Origin: Branchiostoma floridae
Taxonomy: Eukaryota; Chordata; Leptocardii; Amphioxiformes; Branchiostomatidae
Length of the DNA stretch: 64,000 bases
Direction of reading: 5' to 3'
NCBI RefSeq assembly: GCF_000003815.2
Contig: NC_049995.1
Location: 10,375,768 to 10,439,767, forward strand
This document shows positions 34,005 to 46,518 of this stretch, piece after piece (position 1 is the stretch's first letter; each line of letters opens with the position of its first letter). Under the pieces are notes generated by a model that was given only the letters and a program-made list of their open reading frames with translations, was not told the DNA's origin and searched no databases. Both the position numbers and the translations under genes were made by a program.

Positions 34005-37000
34005 TCACTCAGACTTCTTGAAAATTCGTTTGCAGACGACTCCCTTGGGGGTGTTGAGGATCTGGAAAGAAAGAGAATCTTATGAGTGACAAGTCAGTAA
34101 TTAGCTGAGGTCCCTTGTATGGGGAGAGCCACACCCCATGAACGTTAAAGAACACCCACACGTGCGATGGTGCGGTGTGAGTGGATCAAAACTTACAGTC
34201 TTGTGTACGTTTTACGTACCATGCTTGCAGTCCTCACCCTAATGAGGTTAAGCACATACAAAGAAGAAGAAAGAGCTGTTTGACCATTTGAACTGCAAAT
34301 GTGCAAGGACCTTTGACCTTGTGCATGTTTAGTTCAAACCAAGAATTAGCCTATGTATAGTAGTGTGGACTCATTCCTCAGCTAACCCACATCTATCACA
34401 CCGTAGTAATCCCTCAGTATTAAAGACATCTGGAGCCACATAGTTCAAGTTTCTGAACCTTTATTCAGCCTGTCAACAAGAATCAGCCTATAATTTGCTA
34501 AAAATTGACATTAAAGCTGCCATGTTGGATGGTTAAAATCGGTTCAAAGCACCAGGTTCTGCAGTTACACTGTGCAACCATACATTTGTACTTTCTCTGG
34601 CACATGTTAGTTTCAAACTCGGGTGGTGCAGCAAGCTATTTAGTGTCAAAGTGGAGACAGCAAGTGTCGAGCAACCAGCCTACCACTGTGTGCACCAAGG
34701 GTCAATGTTAATACTGCAACACCTCCTCATGCAGGTGCAGCATAACCTGAATGGAAGATGCCTTCATCATGAAATCTAATGGAAATTTTGCAGCTTTAAT
34801 CATATATAAAAATTAAAATAGAAGACGACAACCAGTTCTTTATTTGATATTGCTAATGCCATGTCCCATTCTATTATTACAATCTATGAAAAACCTCAGA
34901 ATACGTAAGCAATTGTCTGAGTCAACATCTCTTTCAAATCAGAATTTGGTTCCTTGGAGCTATCACAATGGGACTTGGTAAGATGTTTCTTTTGATAGGT
35001 GAATTCTAGGGTTCAAATAACTCACCATCATCAGTTCACCTCCCTCAACATGGCGGGTAGTGACGATCTCTCCGTTCGCGCCGTTCTCTTTCAAAACAAG
35101 CTTACCGTCCTCCCAATTAGCTATGGCCTGGATGGAAAAGAAGAACAGAAAAGGAAAAAGAACAACGGTTGCTTAAACATATATCTCACTGAGTTAGTAA
35201 GTATGTTGATTTAAGAACAAATAAACAACAGACAGAATATTGAGAGTCTTTGTTATATCTCAATAACATTGTGTTTTTTGTGAATTTTTTGTTCAATTCA
35301 ATTTTCTTTAGTTTCTGTGTTTTTTGATGCCTTCCAATAGGAGTTTGGACTGGGCCAAGTCTGCAGCATCAACTTTGGACCCAGGCCAAACCATCCTTTA
35401 TCTTCCTAGTGTCCAATTACACCATTTTTTTGCCTCACATCCTACAAGTCTCTACTAGTAGGAAAAAACTTTGGCACACCCTCCAAGACAAACAAAAACA
35501 ATACTTCCATTTTCATCAAGACAGTAAATAAAAATAACTTTACAAGCTATATCTGGTATCTGCATGAATTTCAACTTAGGTTATATAAATAAGTATCGTC
35601 ATATAGCCATGCGCCGCGGACCAATCAGACGGCCCCGTTCCACGTTGGTTATGACGCCGTAACATATAGCTTCCGGCCAGGCCGGTGTGTTCACTCCTTC
35701 TGATTGGTCAGAATGAATCAACACCGGCACCGTTATCAATTTGCATCGACACCAGCACCAGTGTAGATGCAAATCGACACCGGTGCCAGTGTGGATTCAT
35801 TCTGACCAATAAGAATGAGCATTATACAAACAAAAAAGTAAGTGATATACAGATATTGGCCAATCAAAAGGAGCGAAACATATGCCACAGCAGAGGGAAT
35901 AAGTACAGATTGCTAGAGGGGTATGGCTCCTTCTGTTAACATTGATAATGAGTTTTGTTGTTCTGAAAAGCCAAAGACTGCAATGTTTTGAATATTTTCT
36001 GTGGAAATTTTGGTTTCAAAATGCAATCTGTAATCTTCTTACAAATGTATGTACCAAAGAACAAATGTGAATTTTCAGAAATTCGACAACGGAATTCACA
36101 CATATAGTACCAAGGAATCTATGCATCATACAGGTGTTTGCGAGTTTGGGTAGGCTATATGATAATAACGTTAATGACCCGCCTGTTCCTCGGTGTACAT
36201 GGTGTCATAACGCCTGGTCCTTTGCTATAACCACCTCAAGGCGTTATGACACCATATCCACCTCGGGCGGGTCATTAACCCTTAATTATTCTCCACATCT
36301 GCTTAGACATAGGTGACCTCTGACCTTGCTTTTGTTTTTAGCCCACTCGGATTCAAACTCAGTTCCAATGGTGAACTTCATGATGTTGGTTGACATGATG
36401 GAACTGATCTTTATCTCTATCTGGTCCCCGTTGATGATGATTTCCTGAGTCGGACTAGACTTTGCTGCGGCCTTACGGGCTATCCATGGAGCACCTGTAG
36501 CAAAGGAAAAAAAAATCTTTTATTGTCAGGCTTCAGTCCAAATTTCTTGGTGAGGGTCAGCATGGGGGGTCTCGACAACGATTTGTGCTGAATTCAGAGG
36601 AGCCCCCTACGTATTACGCTAAATCAAGAAAGGCAATTACGCTAAATTTGGTCGCCTCGCTACGAATTACGCAGATAAGACGGTTTTCCCTACGAATTAC
36701 GGGAAATATTACAAGCTGCCTACGCCTTTCGTAAAAGAGCATGCAGACCCTCCTTGGTGAGTCACAGTAAGTCAGACTTAATTGTAGGAGGGTCTGGGGG
36801 CATCCACCTTCCATGGTTTTTGAGAATTCTAAGTTAAAATCATGGTGCATTCTAAGGTATACTGAGGGGCAAAAATACTGTGAAACTGAGGTCACAGTGG
36901 AAGACTCCTGTGTGACCACAAATGACCTCATGGCATCCCTGGTAAATCAGAATTTCATGCTTGTCAGAGGATCTGCTCCCCAGTGTAAGGTCGTCTAGTG

Positions 37001-38433
37001 CGTCCAATTTCTTGTTATTCTTATAAGAATTTTAAGCTCGTCCAGATGACGCCATGACGCATGCCTGGATAAAAGCTTATGTATTGTTGTCTTATAATTT
37101 TGGAAAATGAATAAATTATCATTTTAAAAGAAAGATTTGAAACAAAAGGTATCAGAGCCATATGTTGGTTGACATAATTTACATAATCAATGAGCGATTT
37201 CTATAAGTTGATAGTGGTAAATGACAGGAATTTCATATTTGCAACATCAGGAAGCTACATAAAGGTATAGGTGAACCTTTTCAGACATAGATGATACTAC
37301 TAACCATCATGGCCTCATTTACATATGTACATAATTAATGAAGATATGCTACATTGTCCTTTTTTGCTGAAACCTCCTTTACAGGAATAATTTATGCACA
37401 TTAGTACTCATTTGCATGATCAATGAGAAACTTCATAATACGTCAGTCAAAAAGTTTAACATCATTTGGCAAAGTTATGAGGTCGTGGAACTCTAGTCTT
37501 CTCAAGGACGTTATACAGTTACTTCCTTAAGTTTTCTATAACTTAGAAAGCTCAATAGAAGGGCCATATTTACCAATTAGTTATCCGATACATTTAATAT
37601 AAAAGATAATTCATAGGGAAAGAGTCTGTTGACATTTCTTGATATCTTCCTTGATGATACACAATGGTTTGTCCCCCAATTAAGGCTGTCCTTGGATCCC
37701 CCTCTTGATAACGTCCTTAATGATCACAACGGTTTGTCCCCCCAAGGACGTTCACGGTCCCCCGATTTTTTTTGCCCTAGCGGTCAGTGACCTCTAAGTG
37801 AAGGCCATGACGGCATAGGCAGCTGCAAGCATGCAAAAATAACGTCATGCTAAAAAAGCGTACCATACCAATAACCAATTCATATGGTCCCAATTGTATC
37901 CGTTATTCCACCTAGCTAATATGTTGTGTAAAGAAGTGAAGTCTTGCAGATCATCAAGTATAACACAAAATTGTTACATCACTTTGTGGAACACCTTTCC
38001 CACATGTTAAAGACTTCGAGCATAATTTGCAAGTCAGTAGATTTATACAGCCTTTTTTTCAGACCAAAGTACCTCTACAGTCTTTGTTCTGACAGCTTTT
38101 CAGATAAGTACATGTCATAAGTCACTTATTTAGAATCATAATGACCACGCCCCCAAATGTTTAAATGGTCCCCTTTTCAATAGCCTTCTTTCTAATTTGA
38201 AAGTATAAGCTCAACTTCTAATTCTACTTGAACCCGGTAATATTGCATTACGTAATGCCTTTGTGAATGAACCTTGGTCAGACTGTAACAAAGTTCAGAA
38301 AGAGAACACTCGTGACCTGAAAGATAAACTTGGTGAGCTCAAACTGAAAGATCTTACCCATTTCTTCGAGGAACTCTTCAAAATTCTCGCTGCGATCCAG
38401 CTTCCACTTGCCCGCGATGCTGTCGTCTGCCAT
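34005..38433 (-). CDS. Intracellular lipid-binding protein A (FABP/CRABP family, 4 exons, 134 aa)
   Basis: Cytosolic beta-barrel carrier of fatty acids, retinoids or related lipids. Exons in transcript order: 38433-38358, 36494-36325, 35127-35026, 34061-34005, with phases 1, 0, 0, the conserved iLBP gene structure. The start reads MADDSIAGKWKLDRSENFEE with the calycin G-x-W motif. Exon 2 has GAPWIARKAAAKSSPTQE and INGDQIEIKI. Exon 3 has WEDGKLVLKENG. Exon 4 is TPKGVVCKRIFKK. Length equals the family norm (~132-137). In many FABPs the last strand carries Arg-x-Tyr for the ligand carboxylate; here it is Arg-Ile-Phe, so the Tyr is replaced. A DR1-like element TGACCTTTGCACT lies 130 bp upstream of the ATG (38,563-38,575). 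Subfamily not determined. Confidence 0.92.
35698..35815. mobile_element. 118-bp palindromic element
   Basis: TTCTGATTGGTCAGAATGAA at the left and its complement at the right, with further pairing of ACACCGGCACCG / CGGTGCCAGTGT and of TTTGCATCGACACC / TGTAGATGCAAA. A small foldback MITE in intron 2 of iLBP gene A. Confidence 0.75.
36162..36290. mobile_element. 129-bp palindromic element
   Basis: GTTAATGACCCGCC with ATGGTGTCATAACGCC at the left and GGCGTTATGACACCAT with GGCGGGTCATTAAC at the right form an inverted repeat of about 45 bp per arm. It ends 35 bp from the donor of exon 2 of iLBP gene A. Confidence 0.8.
36735..37075. repeat. Dispersed ~310-bp repeat, copy 2
   Basis: Same order of words as 23,930-24,265 in the same orientation. 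In intron 1 of iLBP gene A. Confidence 0.75.
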
Positions 38434-39903
38434 GCCTGTCAATCACAGCTACCGATCTGTCGTATGAATGTCGTGAGAAGTTCGTGGCCAACTGCTCCCG
38501 TGCGTGCTACAGTAGCCTGGTCGTACGAGCGAGTTCAACTGTTGCACGGCGACCCCAAAATGTGACCTTTGCACTTTGCCCGGGCGTGGTTTACAAGCTG
38601 ACGTACGCTCACATTGTGCAATGCTGCAAAACGCGAAAGCTGTCCATCCCGACTTGTACATATAGAGTTATGCGACCTCATTCCTTTGCCAAACGATGTT
38701 CACGAGACGTATCGATCATAAATGCTTTCATTGATTATGCTAATAAGGTGCACATTTGCATACAATGTATCAGTTAATCATCTTCTCTCTTGTCCAATCT
38801 ACACCCAAATAACAGAAGTTGTAAAAAGTAGGAACGTTTGTGCTTAACAAAGAAGGCTAACATTTTCTCTTCAATTATTCAAATGGTACTCTTATTTGCA
38901 TAATTTATGTTCAACGATGTTCACAGTTGGAAACCTAATTATAAATTCCAAATGTTGCAAATATCCCTGTCATTTGCCGTCTTTTATTTTGCCTGGCGAA
39001 CAAAAGGCTAAGAAAACGTGACATACAGTGAAAACAAAGTTCGTCAAAAAGGCCTAAAAATGCGTCAAACAAAGGGGGGGGGGGGGGGGGCTTACCCTCT
39101 GCTTTAAGAGGGGATCAGGAAACCAAAAAAACTGGTTCTAAAAAGGAACACGAAAATCAGCGAAGCAGATAAGCGGTTCATCGGAACGCAGCCGAGTGCA
39201 CCCGAAAATTTGCGATCGCTGGTATGCAACCTGTAAGATCCTGTAACTTGTAAGGTGTCTTATTTCCTGGTCCTTTTTTTCAGTGGTTTAATGCTCGCGG
39301 TTTTTCCGACAACCTATTCACCGCGAACTTTAACGGACAGCTGAAATATTTTTCTGTATTCTGTCCGCCTACGCTCATTGTGGAATATGAGCCACGCATT
39401 TTGGAAACAACCGCAAACACTCCCCTACCTCGAAATTAAATCCCATGAACTTTATTGCTTTTGAAAATACATATCTAACTATCAAGTTAATAAAATAAAA
39501 TCAATCAGGCGATCACCTTGCCTGCATGTAAAATAAGGTTTATTTAGATTTTTGGTGGTGCCTCAGAGGCGAGGCTATAAATACCAAAATGTTATGATGT
39601 ATTATGATACGGCAACTGAGGTACTGTAAAATATCAAAGACTGCAACCGAGCAGCAACTACATTGTTAAGTAGAGATTTTTCATCGCCTATTTCCTACTT
39701 TGAGTATACTAAGATTATTTCGAATTCTCCCTCAGAGTAAACATATGTTTTGATTAAGATGCAGCAAAAATTATTTTGAATAGTTTTAGATTATATGATA
39801 TATAATATTATATTAGCTACATAGGGTCTATTGCAATTGACTCAATGATATTGTTGGTAAATTTGTCGGCTACACTGCCACCATGTAGTGCAGATAAAAC
39901 CCT
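38434..39903. other. Promoter of iLBP gene A and intergenic spacer
   Basis: Near 38,563 is the DR1-like motif. At 39,075-39,090 is a run of 16 or more G. At 39,285-39,460 is a decayed relative of the Tc1-like MITE family (TCGCGGTTTTTCC, TTCACCGCGAACTTTAA). Otherwise nothing is recognised before the stop codon of iLBP gene B. Confidence 0.5.
38563..38575 (-). promoter_or_regulatory. DR1-like nuclear-receptor element, iLBP gene A
   Basis: TGACCTTTGCACT; on the coding strand AGTGCA-A-AGGTCA, a direct repeat of AGGTCA-like half sites spaced by one base, the type bound by PPAR/RXR, HNF4 and RAR/RXR. It lies 130 bp before the ATG. Confidence 0.55.
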
Positions 39904-40043
39904 TCATTTTTTCTTGAAAACGCGTTTGCAGACGAGTCCCTTTGGTGACGTGATTACCTGAAATGATGTATGAAGAAAATATTGTCATTCAAAATTCAAC
40001 AGGGAATTCAGCTTATGTATAGTCAGTAGCGGTGTTTGTTTTC

Positions 40044-40116
<73 letters not shown>

Positions 40117-40224
40117 ACATACACACTGACACACACACACACACACAGACTGACACACACACACACACAGACTGACACACACACGCGCTAACACACACAC
40201 ACACACTGACACACACACACACAC

Positions 40225-40265
<41 letters not shown>

Positions 40266-42788
40266 GAACCGTTTGAACTACTTACCATCTGCAGCATGCC
40301 ATCCTCGTCCACGTAGCGGCTCGTGGTGGACTTTCCCCTGGCTCCAGTTTCCGTCATCACAAGTTTGCCGTCCTCCCATCGCGCCATAGCCTGTAGAGAA
40401 GCTTAACGTAATTATTCTCTTCGCCAAGAAGAGTATGTTATTGTCGACTTGGGTCTGTATGTAGGTCAACAGCATATAACTCGAGAAATTGTGGATGGAA
40501 CTTTGTGATTTTTGGTAGGTGTGTAGCGGTTGTCAAAAGGAATCCCAAGTTCGAAAACGGTTTACCTGGCGTTTTCCTACGGTACTGCAGCGAGCTTGGT
40601 ATGTTTTTGGGGTTTGTTTTGGACAGCATAAATCAAAATGCAGCTGGGCGAATTTCATGATACTTTGTAGGCGTGTAGCGGTTTTGGAGAGGAAGGTCAA
40701 GTGCGAAAATGGTTTATCTAGCTCTTACCTACGGTGCTGTTGCGGGATTTGTATGTAAGTGCGTTTGTCTGTATGCAAGATAACGCAAGAACCCTTCAAT
40801 AGATCCTGATGATATTTGGTAGGTGGGTAGGGGTCAAGAAAACGAAGGTCAAGTTCGATAATGGGCCCCCTAGTGGCTGCCTGAGGTACTGCAGCAAAAC
40901 TTTTAATTTTGACACTTCGTGTTCTGGACATGCCGTGGTCATGATTTTTAAATGGTAGATAGCCCTTGGGGCAGAGAGTAAGTGCTGTGAGTTTGGACCC
41001 CCTAGCGGCTTTTCGGGAACTGCAGGCACCGATTTCCTTTCAAACTTTGGACGAGAATAACTCAAGAACGTGTTAACGGATCATCAGGATTTTTGGTATG
41101 TAGATAGAATGAGTGATGACTTACACAATGTAATACTAATTATGCAAATCAGCAGACAATTTGCATAATTAATGAGGAAAGTTCATAAATCCATGCCAAC
41201 AGCATATAACTCAAGAACCTGTGTATGGATGTTCATGATATTTGGTATTTGAGAAGCGTTTGCGGAAAGGAAGGTTGTATTCGAAAATAGTTGGCGTAGC
41301 ATTTGTCGTTAGGACGGTAGCGGGTCGAGTGTGTGCGTCCGTTTGTTTGTGGAATGCATAACTCGAGAAGCCTTGAAAGGATCCTGATAATATTTGATAA
41401 GTGGGTAGGGGTCAAGACAACGAAGGTGGAGTATTAAAGGGGTCCCCCTAGCGGCTTCCTAAGGTACTGCAGCAAAACTTCCATTTTCTACATCTTGTGT
41501 TCTGAGTATGCTGTGGTCGTAATTTTTGAGTGGTAGATAGCCTAAGTGATGACTTACATAATGTAATACTAATTATGCAAATCAACAGCTAATTTGAATA
41601 ATTAATGAGGAAAGTACAGAAATCCACTGGATTCCTAGTCTCTACCAGACTCCTATAGGTCGCTGGGAAAACCATAGAAATGGAACAAATAGAGAAGTAA
41701 GCCGGCCAGAAGAGTATGAGCCGGCTAGGGAACAGCTTGCGACCTACGGAGTCTGTGAGGAGTCGCTGACTTGAAACGATATAGAATTAATCCACCAATT
41801 ATTTGTACAAAGGAAGTAACTCAGCGCTGGAGATAATTTAAATCATAAATCGACCAGCGCCCAGTGGGGCGCGGCGGGCATGTGTATCAGGCGGGACGCG
41901 CCTGGGTGTGGAACAAAGGTCAAATCGGGATCGACAACAAAACAAAAATTGATTTTTTTGCCAAACAATGCTTTGGGCAGTGTTTTTTTGCTATATATAA
42001 ATATAATATTTCGTTTTTTTTGTAACGGTGTTCTTGGGAGAGGTTAAAGTTTAAGTTAATTTTGTGATCAACTGTAACATAGTAACAGGTTACGCCATGG
42101 GTACGTTCCTGTGCGGTCAACTGCACCAAACAGCGTGAAAATAGACTACATTTTTTCCTGTTGAGAGTGTGGCCAAACTTTACCTTTTAGTGCAGTTTGG
42201 AGGCAAAAAGGACTAATTTTGGAAGGCAATGGCCGACCCGTGGGTCACGGCAATTGCAAACGGTAAGCATTTATTTTCTTGCGGGTCCCCGTGGGAAGTC
42301 CGACGAAAACATCATTTTGTCGCAAGCTGTTGTAGCCAAAAACGTCCTTGCCAATGCGACGCACATGCTCTATTGACATCGCAGTACACAAACGACTTCA
42401 GAGAACAACAAATGCCACAGAAAAATACCACAACAGTCGGCAGAGGACCCTTATAACTTTGGCTTCCGTGACCACTGACACTTCCTGTCACAATGTGAAG
42501 ACCCGTCACGGGCGAGTCGGAAAGCAATAAAACTCCTCACAGACTCCGTAGGTCGCAAGCTGTTCCCTAGCCGGCTCATACTCTTCTGGCCGGCTTACTT
42601 CTCTATTTGTTCCATTTCTATGGTTTTCCCAGCGACCTATAGGAGTCTGGTAGAGACTCCTGGATTCCATGGTAGGACTTTCAAGCTTGTTTGCATTGTT
42701 TTTGGCTGAAAGGTACTTTAGATAATAATCTACATGGAAAGATGCATTTAATTGTAATCAGTGGCCAATTAACAGAAATAAACTGTTT

Positions 42789-42873
<85 letters not shown>

Positions 42874-45259
42874 TTTTGACCTATATCTATGGACACATCT
42901 GGTTCACAGATGTTTTGCTGCAGGTCAGCTTGTGAGCAGGGCTCTCTTACACTGGGGACAAAATCCATGACAAGCGTGAAATTTTGATTGACCAGGGATG
43001 CTACCACAGTACCAGGTCATCTGTGGTCACAGACTTGTTTTGGTAGCAATTGTGGGTTTGTGAGGAACACAGTTCATGCAGTCATTTGCTATTGGGGTAG
43101 GTACTATTTAGTAATATATGAATAAGACCTAATAAGTCTTTAATAAAGGCATGATTATTTGGCGAAGAGATGTGTTCGTCGAACTCTAGTTATATCATGC
43201 AATAGGAATAGGCATAGGTAAAGACTTAGGCCCGTGTCGGGCAGTTTACGGGCTATGGCACTTTCCAGAACACGTCCTAATCAACTGTAGAATGAGAATA
43301 AACCTGTATATCGCAAAAAAATTAGAAAATCGATTCTAGAAGAAATTTAACATAAAAATGGTATCAAATGTGAAAGAAGAAACTTCGTATTAAGCATGCA
43401 TGTCTTAGTCATTTGTCAAACCTGGCCACTTTGATTTTATATGTTTACTCCCACGCTTGCATAGTTATGGTGTTCTTAAATCAAAATAGTTTTAACACCG
43501 GCCCATACATTGTACACAAAATGTAACTCCCAATATCTGCTTGGATATGAAATGACCCCTGACCTTGTTCTTTTGTCCCGACCACTCAGTTTCGAACTCC
43601 TGACCGATGGTGAAGTTAATCTCTCTTGTCATCAACATTGAGATGAACTTGATGGTGACATGGTCCCCGTTGATAACGATCTCCTGAGTCGGATGACTTT
43701 TACCTACAGCCTTCCTGGCCAAATACGGAGCACCTGTTGCACAATAAACATAGTGATATGACCCAAATATTGCTAACAATATATGACAAGCACTGCGATA
43801 TCCCAATTAGAAATTGGTCCCTGCCACGGTTATTTTGTCGTACTTTCGGGCATGACCCCAAAGTGACCGCATGGGATACCCTGCTGCGCTGCTTCCGGGA
43901 TAGATTTGAATACGGCCGGGCCCCGTGTTCATTTTAAGTAGATCTTAAAATCATCCCCGGATCCGGTAACGAATAGACGCCGGGACCTATCCATAGAGTA
44001 CACCGATGGGTGAGCGTACCTGTGTCTACCCACACACCACCCCCTTATCCGGCATTCCACCCGGTCAACTTTTGTGGCTTTGGATCCCGACCGGGGCTGC
44101 ATCCCTGATGGGCACCGGTGCAATTGGGACAGTAGCCTATGTTAGTACGGCTAACGACTTGACTTAATTGAGTAGGTGTAGCCATGAGCCTTTTCTACCA
44201 CAACGACATTGGACCCGCGCCACACGAAACAGACTTCCAACTCTGCAAGTTTCCTATGACACCGTATTTTTAATGAGGGGTCACACTGGGTCCATTTTTT
44301 TTGGCGAGGCGCTTATTCTGTGTGGTACGGTATGACGGACAATTCGGGGCTCATTTTCAGTAGCTGATGATTTGGACAGCAAACACCATTTTGTTTTTGT
44401 AACGTGGAAGTTATAACAACAATTATTATCATCCTACATCGTCTTACTCATTATACAACAATGCGTGGGAAACTTGTTCTTGCGTAATTTGTGGAGTGGC
44501 CTTTAGTGTGTAAATGATACCGCTAAATTTAGCTGTATTTCACATAGACACAGAGTTGTTGTTTTTTGTTACCGAAAAAACCACGCGTTTCGCATATTCT
44601 TACATTGGCAAGGACGTTTTCAACTTTGGGTTGCTAATTTGTTTAGGTGCCAGCAATACATTTTGAAACATGTACTTCTTGTTCGGAGACTAGTAATGTT
44701 TCGGGATGATAATACATTATTTGTAGATCAGCAAAGACATGTACTGCATGCATCCAAACATGCTAAGAAAACAAATGTGGGGATATTTTGCTCGTGCCCC
44801 TGTAGCTCAACTGGTAGCAGCCCTACAATTTGAGCTTCTATAGCTATTTGCAACAGTAACTTTGAGACCGCGGTTCAAAGCATTGTTTGGGCATCTCGGT
44901 TGGGACTACAGTGTCTTTCGATAGGGCGATAGATTCAATCACTATTCATATTCATCCTACTATAATAACTACTTTGCGCTATTTTCTGAAGCCTCACTGT
45001 CTTAAGAATCGTTTTTTTTTTTATTTCTTCAAAAAAGACGCATAAATTGTTTCAACATTGCATGCACGAGACAAACAATATAATTAATCTCAGTTATCGA
45101 GAATTTTCAATTTTTTAAGTGTTATCATTGATGTTTCGACGATGACTCAGGATAGTAATCTTTTCAAAAGTAATAAGTCTTACCCATTTCTTCGAGAAAC
45201 TCTTCAAAACCTTCGTTGTGATGCAACTTCCACTTGCCAGCTATGTTGTTGCCTGCCAT
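39904..45259 (-). CDS. Intracellular lipid-binding protein B (FABP/CRABP family, 4 exons, 134 aa)
   Basis: Closest relative of gene A in the window. Exons in transcript order: 45259-45184, 43733-43564, 40390-40286, 39957-39904; phases 1, 0, 0. Starts MAGNNIAGKWKLHHNEGFEE with the G-x-W motif; exon 2 has GAPYLARKAVGKSHPTQE and INGDHVTIKF; exon 3 WEDGKLVMTETGARGK; exon 4 SPKGLVCKRVFKKK. The last-strand motif is Arg-Val-Phe rather than Arg-x-Tyr, as in gene A. Intron 3 carries a (CA)n tract starting 24 bp from the exon 3 donor, and the 3.2-kb intron 2 contains a 1,025-bp transposon. A DR1-like TAACCTTTGCACT lies 115 bp upstream and a CRE-like/CCAAT module about 550 bp upstream. Expected role: cytosolic lipid carrier; ligand unknown. 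Confidence 0.92.
40046..40262. repeat. ~217-bp (CA)n microsatellite in iLBP gene B intron 3
   Basis: Mostly CA with interspersed TGACACA and CATACA variants. On the transcribed strand it is (GU)n beginning about two dozen bases after the exon 3 splice donor. It produces spurious Cys-Val open frames. Confidence 0.95.
40430..41627. repeat. Degenerate tandem repeat block in iLBP gene B intron 2
   Basis: Words ATAACTC-AGAA, TTTGGTAGGTGGGTAGGGGT, CAAGAAAACGAAGGTCAAG, CCCCCTAGCGGCTTCC, GGTACTGCAGCAAAACTT and TGTAATACTAATTATGCAAA recur. The segment at about 40,765-41,190 is repeated at about 41,345-41,620 with gaps. Unit length is irregular. A dispersed family arranged in tandem; no coding signal. 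Confidence 0.65.
41636..42660. mobile_element. 1,025-bp transposon with ~127-bp near-perfect inverted repeats and 8-bp target duplication
   Basis: The terminal repeats (AGTCTCTACCAGACTCCTAT at the left, complement at the right) are essentially identical over about 127 bp, including GAAGTAAGCCGGCCAGAAGA. Flanks are TGGATTCC at 41,628-41,635 and 42,661-42,668, an 8-bp duplication as made by hAT or P elements. The centre is non-repetitive and includes an ATG-led open stretch at 42,229 (MADPWVTAIANG) that meets a GTAAGC donor. No transposase, so non-autonomous. In intron 2 of iLBP gene B. Confidence 0.88.
42790..42871. repeat. (CTAT)n followed by (TA)n microsatellite
   Basis: About eleven CTAT units run directly into about seventeen TA units. 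Confidence 0.95.
42938..43085. repeat. Fragment of the dispersed ~310-bp repeat, reverse orientation
   Basis: CTCTTACACTGGGG, CATGACAAGCGTGAAATTTT, GATTGACCAGGGATGC and GGTCATCTGTGGTCAC are the complement of the middle of the 23,930 and 36,735 copies. Confidence 0.55.
44794..44945 (+). mobile_element. tRNA-derived SINE
   Basis: Head GCCCCTGTAGCTCAACTGGT has a Pol III box A; GGTTCAAAGCA about 60 bp on is a box B-like sequence; body GGGCATCTCGGTTGGGAC follows. Same family as the interrupted copy at 30,494/32,923. In intron 1 of iLBP gene B. Confidence 0.6.
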
Positions 45260-45372
45260 GTTTGTCGTTTTTCAGTGCTAATCAATTAATGTCCTCACAA
45301 GATGTGCCCAATATCACACGACAGCTTCCTTCAGAAAGACCTAACCGACTGACCAAGTTCTCACGACCCGTG

Positions 45373-45385
45373 TAACCTTTGCACT
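45373..45385 (-). promoter_or_regulatory. DR1-like nuclear-receptor element, iLBP gene B
   Basis: TAACCTTTGCACT; on the coding strand AGTGCA-A-AGGTTA, one base off the best half site. Located 115 bp before the ATG. Confidence 0.5.
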
Positions 45386-45802
45386 TTGACATGTTGAAGA
45401 GTGCGTCTGTGTGTGTGTGTGGGGGGCAAGGTCACTCATCTACACAGGTGCAGGGATTCATTTTTAGTCTCGCCTTTTTGAAAAAAAAAAGTAGTTTTTT
45501 TTTGGAAGTGCTGGCATTTTTGTCCGGAATGTTGCAAAAGAATGCTGTTTGAATGAAGTCACTTGTAGTCCAACGGGGTCAAAGGTCAAATATATTTGTT
45601 TATATGCTACGTGTGGTATGTTGTGCCGTATAAAATATCTATATGATATGCGATATGTTATATGCTTTTAGAAGTTGGACTATTTTATGTCAATGTTAGT
45701 TTTTAATGGGAAAAACTTCAGGTAGGTGGCTTTTTATTTTCTTTCCATTATAATTCCCACATCTTAGGATATGACGGGCTATGGACTGTTCTCTGCCCTG
45801 TT

Positions 45803-45850
45803 TCGTCACGTCACAGCAACCATGTTGATTGGCTGATAGGTTGAAACGAC
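45803..45850 (-). promoter_or_regulatory. CRE-like plus inverted CCAAT module, iLBP gene B
   Basis: TCGTCACGTCACAGCAACCA followed by TGTTGATTGGCTGATAGGTT. The same pair recurs upstream of genes C, D and E. Confidence 0.45.
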
Positions 45851-46518
45851 GGATCCCATCGCATGCTGGGACAATCAGGGGTCACTCCTATGGGTAGCTA
45901 GATGTTCGCATTTACAAATTACATTTGAATGATGAGAATATCACATTTATTACCCAAGAATTTGATAAGGGAAAACATATGACAACTTGAATTAAATCCC
46001 AAAAAAATTCGAAAATTAGCTTAACCGCCGAGAGTAGATGTACTGTGGAAAAAGAACTTACACAGAGTTTGTAAGAATTTTTATCAATATGATATATTTC
46101 TAACACATATATGTTCAGTTTCTGAACGGTCCTATATTCACAATGCTAAGTTAAAATGTTAGTGCATTGGTCCGTCATTTCAAATAAACACTTTCCCTCA
46201 AATTCAATCAATGAATAGTGTATCGATAGTAACACTCGCCTGGAACTTATAAGTAATATTAGTTACGTTAATTACAGTACTGATCATTTTTATTTCCTGT
46301 ATACATGCAATTTGCCTTTTTGCAAGAAAGTTATTATTATCATTATTATCATAAACAATTCTTAGTGGACTGTAGAAGAGTCGATAGAAGAGAAGAAGTT
46401 TTATGAGAATTTATAAAAGCTTCGTTTCATAAATCGAAGCAACAAATCAGTATCGAAATCAGAACAGTTCATGGACAGCTTAGTTGTTGTCGCGCCTCCT
46501 AGTGGTAGTACACCATCA

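Larger units (their letters stand above)
45260..46518. other. Promoter of iLBP gene B and spacer
   Basis: DR1-like element at 45,373-45,385 and a CRE-like/CCAAT module at about 45,803-45,850. The remainder up to the iLBP gene C stop shows no gene. Confidence 0.5.

Noticed and set aside
40013-40387. Cys-Val-rich open frames on the minus strand
   Set aside because: Translation of a (CA)n microsatellite; only the part after 40,286 is real exon 3 of iLBP gene B.
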